DNA from: Stenotrophomonas maltophilia | GTDB taxonomy: Bacteria > Pseudomonadota > Gammaproteobacteria > Xanthomonadales > Xanthomonadaceae | Length of the DNA: 64,000 bases | Assembly (NCBI RefSeq): GCF_039555535.1 | Contig: NZ_CP154630.1 | Span: 310,001-374,000, forward strand | Direction of reading: 5' to 3' | In this document: positions 60,583 to 64,000 of the stretch, piece by piece | How positions within the stretch are numbered: position 1 is the first letter of the stretch | Layout of the letters: the number at the start of each line of letters is the position of its first letter | The notes under the pieces: generated by a model | Database searches by the model: none | Told to the model about the DNA's origin: nothing | Seen by the model: the letters and a program-made list of their open reading frames with translations, nothing else | Made by a program: the position numbers and the translations under genes

Positions 60583-61952
60583 CCGAGGCTGCCAAGCCGC
60601 GCCGACCGTGGCAGCAGGTGTTGTCCAACCTGAGCCAGCGCAAGGTGCTGGCGATGCTGCTGCTCGGCTTCAGTTCCGGCCTGCCGATCTACCTGGTGGG
60701 CAACACGCTCGGCTTCTGGATGCGCAAGGAAGGCATCGAGCTGAGCACGATCGGTTTCCTGTCATGGGTCGGGCTGGCCTACACCATGAAGTTCCTGTGG
60801 GCGCCGATCGTCGACAAGACCGACGTGCCTCTGTTCGGCCGTTTTGGCCGCCGCCGTGGCTGGATGCTGCTGTCGCAGCTGGTCGTGGTGGTGGGCCTGG
60901 TCGGCATGGCGCTGGTCCAGCCCAAGGGGGGCCAGATCCAGTTCCTGGGTATCGCCTGGCAGCACATCGTCGTGTTCGGCGTGATGGCCGTGATCGTGGC
61001 ATTTGCTTCGGCCACCCAGGACATCGTCATCGATGCCTGGCGCATTGAAAGTGCTGACAACAGCGAGCAGCTCGGCCTCCTGACCTCATCCTCGGCGCTG
61101 GGCTATCGCACCGCATTGCTGGTCACCGATGCGCTGATCCTGATCATCGCGGCCCGTGTCGGCTGGCAGGTCTCGTACGAGATCATGGCCGTACTCATGG
61201 CGCTTGGCGTGGTGGCCGTGGTCATGGCCCGGGAACCGGCCAGGGAGGTGGCTGCCGTGCAGGCCCAGGCGATCTCGCTGTGGACGCCGCGGGGCCTGTT
61301 CGACGCCGTGGCCGGGCCGTTCATCGCCTTCGTCCGCGAGCACCGCAGCGGCGCGATCCTGATCCTGGTGGCCATCAGCGTCTATCGCATGGCCGACTTC
61401 GTCATGGGGCCGATGGCCAACCCCTTCTATGTCGATCTCGGCCTGGACGAGGATACCGTGGGCGCGGTGCGTGGCTCGGTCGGGCTGGTCGCGACGTTCG
61501 TCGGCATTGCCGCAGCGGGCCTGGTCTCGGTCCGCTGGGGCGTGCTGGCGGCGCTGATGGTGGGCGCCGTGCTGGGGCCGGCCTCCAATCTGGCGTTTGC
61601 CTGGCTGGCCTATTCCGGCCCGGACACAACCCATTTCGCCGTGGCCATGGCGATCGACAACTTTGCCAGCGGCTTCGCCGGTACGGCGCTGATCGCCTAC
61701 ATGTCGAGCTTGACCAGCATCGGATACACCGCCACCCAGTACGCGCTGCTGAGCTCGTTCTACGCGATGCCCGGCAAGGCCCTCAAGGGATTCTCGGGGT
61801 GGTCGGTACAAACGCTCGCGCAGGGTCGGACGCTGCTGGAAGGTTATGCATTGTTCTTCGTCGGTACCGCGCTGGTGGCGATCCCGGTGGTGATCCTGTG
61901 CGCTCTGTTGATCGTGCAGCAGCGCCGTCGCCAGGCCGCAAGCGCCACCTGA
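60579..61952 (+). CDS. ampG: AmpG-family muropeptide permease
   Basis: 457 residues from GTG at 60579, overlapping the xthA stop by four bases. Twelve to fourteen membrane segments, with FSSGLPIYLVGNTLGFWMRKEG, DKTDVPLFGRFGRRRGWM and FASATQDIVIDAWRIE, all typical of AmpG. It imports GlcNAc-anhydroMurNAc muropeptides from the periplasm for recycling. In S. maltophilia AmpG function is tied to induction of the L1 and L2 beta-lactamases through AmpR, so this gene is relevant to resistance. Confidence 0.9.
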   Translation: MTEAAKPRRPWQQVLSNLSQRKVLAMLLLGFSSGLPIYLVGNTLGFWMRKEGIELSTIGFLSWVGLAYTMKFLWAPIVDKTDVPLFGRFGRRRGWMLLSQLVVVVGLVGMALVQPKGGQIQFLGIAWQHIVVFGVMAVIVAFASATQDIVIDAWRIESADNSEQLGLLTSSSALGYRTALLVTDALILIIAARVGWQVSYEIMAVLMALGVVAVVMAREPAREVAAVQAQAISLWTPRGLFDAVAGPFIAFVREHRSGAILILVAISVYRMADFVMGPMANPFYVDLGLDEDTVGAVRGSVGLVATFVGIAAAGLVSVRWGVLAALMVGAVLGPASNLAFAWLAYSGPDTTHFAVAMAIDNFASGFAGTALIAYMSSLTSIGYTATQYALLSSFYAMPGKALKGFSGWSVQTLAQGRTLLEGYALFFVGTALVAIPVVILCALLIVQQRRRQAASAT

Positions 61953-62029
61953 TTGCCTGCCCGCCCGGTCTGCGGGATCATCGCCCCGACGCGCCGAGGG
62001 GGCGGTGCCCTGCGAACGGGGAAGTGAGC

Positions 62030-62260
62030 ATGGCCGACGTTGTGCTGCGGGACCTGGACCCGCTGCTGCTGGAACGTATCAGACGCGTCGCGGTCGCCCG
62101 CGGCTGGACTCACGAACAGACCTGTGCCGCCTTGCTGGAGCAGGGCCTGTTCAGCAGTGAGCTGGAAGTCCGCTCCGGCTTCGGCGATCCCGAAGTGGAT
62201 GCCCTGTCCGATGCCATCGCCGCCCTGCAGGCGTTGCCCGCAGGGCAGGGGTTTGATTAA
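62030..62260 (+). CDS. small ribbon-helix-helix-like protein
   Basis: 76 residues. The N-terminus ADVVLRDLDPLLLERIRRVAVARGWTHEQT reads as a beta strand followed by two helices, the pattern of Arc/MetJ or FitA-like ribbon-helix-helix proteins. The tail is acidic and Ala-rich. Proteins of this sort are often antitoxins, but no toxin-like frame follows; the next element is a SMAG pair. Start ATG 62030 with GGGGAAG upstream. A small DNA-binding role is a guess from the fold. Confidence 0.65.
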   Translation: MADVVLRDLDPLLLERIRRVAVARGWTHEQTCAALLEQGLFSSELEVRSGFGDPEVDALSDAIAALQALPAGQGFD

Positions 62261-62278
62261 CGGCCGCGCCGCAATGCT

Positions 62279-62330
62279 GTAGAGCCGAGCCCACGCTCGG
62301 CTGCCCCGTAGATCCACGCCATGCGTGGAT
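62279..62330 (+). repeat. two SMAG elements of different subtypes
   Basis: 62279-62302 is GTAGAGCCGAGC-type, and 62308-62330 is the GTAGATCCACGC-CAT-GCGTGGAT type. Unlike most pairs here they face the same way, and they belong to two subfamilies. Confidence 0.82.
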
Positions 62331-62340
62331 GGCACCATCC

Positions 62341-63468
62341 TCACGCCAGATGGATCGCTCCCAGGATCCGCGGCCCCTGGGCGCCGGTCACGCTCGGCAG
62401 GTTGCCGGCCAACCCGTCCATCGTCCGCTGCGCCAGCCACGCAAAGCCCATGGCCTCCACGTACTCCGGGTCCAGCCCGTGCACGGCGCTGGATTCCACC
62501 TGCACGCCCGGCAGCCGTGCGCTCAGCCGCTTCATCAGCTGCCGGTTGCGCACACCGCCGCCACAGACCAGCAGGCGGCGGGTCTGCGGCTGCTGCGCCA
62601 GCAGCGCATCGGCCACCGTTGCCACGGTCAGCTCCAACAGGGTCGCCTGCACGTCGGCCGCAGCGTACTGGCCTTCGGCCATGTGCGCCTCGGCCCAGGC
62701 CAGGTGGAACTGCTCACGGCCGGTGCTCTTCGGCGGCGGCAGCGCGAACCACGGGTCCGAGCACCAGCCGGCCAGCAGGCTCTCGTCCACCGCGCCACTG
62801 GCGGCATATGCGCCGTCGGCGTCGAAGGTGCGGCCGGTGTGGCGCTGGCACCAGGCATCCATCAGCGCATTGGCCGGGCCGGTATCGAAGCCACGCACCG
62901 CACCTTCGCGCGGAATCAGGGTCAGGTTGGCGATGCCGCCGAGGTTGAGCACCGCGCGGTCTTCGTCAGCCGTGCCCAGCATGGCCAGGTGGAAGGCCGG
63001 CATCAGTGGCGCACCATGGCCCCCGGCCGCCACGTCGCGGCGGCGGAAGTCGGACACCGTGGTGATCCCGGTCAACTCGGCGATGCGGTTGCCGTCGCCC
63101 AGCTGTACGGTGAAGGCGGGGTCGGCCAGCGGGCGGTGACGCACGGTCTGGCCGTGCGAGCCGATCGCGCGCACCTGGCTGCGGTCCACGCCAGCCTCGG
63201 CCAGCAGCTGGTTGGCGGCCCCGGCGAAGTTGATCGCGATCCGGGCGTCCAGCTCGCCGAGCTCCTCCAGCGAGTCCAGCCGGCCACCTTCGCCCAGCGC
63301 CACCAGTCGCGCACGCAGCACCGGCTCCCAGCGGGCGGTCAGGCCGTGCACGAAGCGGCAGCCTCCGCCGGCGGGGAACTGCACCAGCGCGGCATCGATG
63401 CCGTCGGCGCTGGTGCCCGACATCAGGCCAAGGTACAGGGGGGCGTCAGCGTCGGCGGTCGTGTTCAT
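62341..63468 (-). CDS. anmK: anhydro-N-acetylmuramic acid kinase
   Basis: 375 residues from the ATG at 63468; an ATG at 63477 is also in frame. It phosphorylates and opens 1,6-anhydroMurNAc to MurNAc-6-P in peptidoglycan recycling. The diagnostic [16 protein letters not shown] is at about 13-28, with catalytic Asp in SADGIDA, and GSHGQTVRH (about 97-105) and [12 protein letters not shown] near the C-terminus. Works in the same pathway as the AmpG permease nearby. An intrinsic terminator ends ten bases before the ATG. Confidence 0.95.
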   Translation of the reverse strand: MNTTADADAPLYLGLMSGTSADGIDAALVQFPAGGGCRFVHGLTARWEPVLRARLVALGEGGRLDSLEELGELDARIAINFAGAANQLLAEAGVDRSQVRAIGSHGQTVRHRPLADPAFTVQLGDGNRIAELTGITTVSDFRRRDVAAGGHGAPLMPAFHLAMLGTADEDRAVLNLGGIANLTLIPREGAVRGFDTGPANALMDAWCQRHTGRTFDADGAYAASGAVDESLLAGWCSDPWFALPPPKSTGREQFHLAWAEAHMAEGQYAAADVQATLLELTVATVADALLAQQPQTRRLLVCGGGVRNRQLMKRLSARLPGVQVESSAVHGLDPEYVEAMGFAWLAQRTMDGLAGNLPSVTGAQGPRILGAIHLA

Positions 63469-63477
63469 GGCGGGCAT

Positions 63478-63513
63478 AAAAAAAGGACGCGGCAAGCTTG
63501 TGCTGCCGCGTCC
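63478..63513 (-). terminator. intrinsic terminator after the M23 gene, abutting anmK
   Basis: On the minus strand a perfect 10-bp stem (GGACGCGGCA with TGCCGCGTCC, 9-nt loop) is followed by seven Ts. The T-run ends at 63478, directly next to the ATG at 63477. Confidence 0.92.
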
Positions 63514-63533
63514 TTCTTCGTCAACGCAGCGGC

Positions 63534-64000
63534 TCAGCCGCGCTTGCGGCCGGTGCTGCTCTTGTCCTTGGCGCTGGCCACCTCGGGGGCGGCCTCGTCG
63601 CGGCTGGTCGGCGCGGGGCTGGCATCGGCGTAGATCAGCTTTTCCATGCCCTGGATGCGGGCCATCGCCGGCGCGGTCTGCGCGCGGAAGGCGACCAGCT
63701 CGGCGCCCTTCAACGGCTCCGGCGGCGGCATGGTCACGGTCAGCGGGTTGCGATGCTCGCCGTTGACGCGGAATTCGTAGTGCAGGTGCGGGCCGGTGGC
63801 CAGGCCGGTCGAGCCCACATAGCCGATCACCGTGCCCTGGGCCACGCGCTGGCCGGTCTTGATGTTCGCAAAGCGCGACATGTGCCCGTACAGGGTGGTG
63901 TGGCCGCGGCCGTGATCCAGGATCACCACGTTGCCGTAACCACGCTGCACGCCGGCGAACTGCACGCGGGCGTCGCCAGCGGCCATGATCGGGGTGCCGG
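63534..64000 (-). CDS. M23 family metallopeptidase, C-terminal part
   Basis: The frame is open from the window edge to the stop codon at 63534, giving about 155 residues of the C-terminus; the start is outside. The LytM/M23 domain is clear: [32 protein letters not shown] and the zinc motif [12 protein letters not shown]. The first zinc-ligand motif (HxxxD) lies beyond the edge. The tail after the domain is low-complexity and basic. Family members cut or regulate cutting of peptide cross-links in the cell wall. In Xanthomonads such a gene is commonly next to anmK. Confidence 0.9.
   Translation of the reverse strand, partial: GTPIMAAGDARVQFAGVQRGYGNVVILDHGRGHTTLYGHMSRFANIKTGQRVAQGTVIGYVGSTGLATGPHLHYEFRVNGEHRNPLTVTMPPPEPLKGAELVAFRAQTAPAMARIQGMEKLIYADASPAPTSRDEAAPEVASAKDKSSTGRKRG

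Overview
This window is a GC-rich chromosomal stretch that looks like Stenotrophomonas, most likely the S. maltophilia complex. The evidence is an Ax21-family outer membrane protein, many short GTAG-headed palindromes of the SMAG/REP type known from S. maltophilia, and Xanthomonadaceae-like housekeeping genes. I see no rRNA, tRNA, CRISPR array, prophage, insertion sequence or clear genomic island. Gene content is mostly core, and the intergenic spaces are rich in small palindromic repeats.

Layout. 1-9.5 kb: CsbD-family stress protein, a secreted hypothetical, trpS, a small membrane protein, an MBL-fold hydrolase, a secreted M28 peptidase, a KgtP-like transporter and two EamA transporters (YedA-like, RarD). 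9.5-12.4 kb: a large TonB-dependent receptor with a terminator-like hairpin in its leader. 12.7-21 kb: two export systems back to back. One is a MacA-like adaptor, ATPase and two FtsX/MacB-type permeases on the minus strand. The other, divergent, is an ABC-2 ATPase, permease, DesK-like kinase and NarL/DesR-like regulator on the plus strand. 21-23.2 kb: a 500-bp inverted-repeat element, then a membrane-anchored catalase-family peroxidase overlapping a cytochrome b561. 23.5-28.3 kb: M17 aminopeptidase, HAD phosphatase, AI-2E-family permease and a YqjD/YqjE-like envelope cassette. 28.3-32.4 kb: a Do-type protease, a histone-H1/AlgP-like Lys-Ala repeat protein, a membrane protein and a DUF1428 protein.

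32.4-41.3 kb: secreted S9 peptidase, ax21, an orphan LuxR-type regulator, a DUF6165 protein, a TorF-like porin, an MFS exporter divergent from a LysR regulator, YehS and a YdfG-like SDR. 41.4-50 kb: a SPOR protein with argS, radC, a second LuxR-type regulator, then coaBC-dut-algC, a gene order also known from Pseudomonas. 50.1-58.1 kb: a complete kdpFABCDE potassium-uptake operon with its two-component system. 58.2-64 kb: a periplasmic coiled-coil protein, pyrE, xthA, ampG, a small ribbon-helix-helix-like protein, anmK, and the end of an M23 peptidase cut by the window edge. AmpG and AnmK both belong to peptidoglycan recycling.

The most interesting non-coding signals are: (i) five copies of an exactly 39-bp palindrome (13-13-13 layout) whose central stem changes in a compensatory way; (ii) the 21.06-21.56 kb inverted repeat with a SMAG element in its spacer; (iii) a four-copy 16-bp tandem repeat inside a SMAG pair; and (iv) two genes whose TAG stop codon is supplied by the GTAG head of a SMAG element. 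All functions are inferred by reading the sequence; no database search was run.
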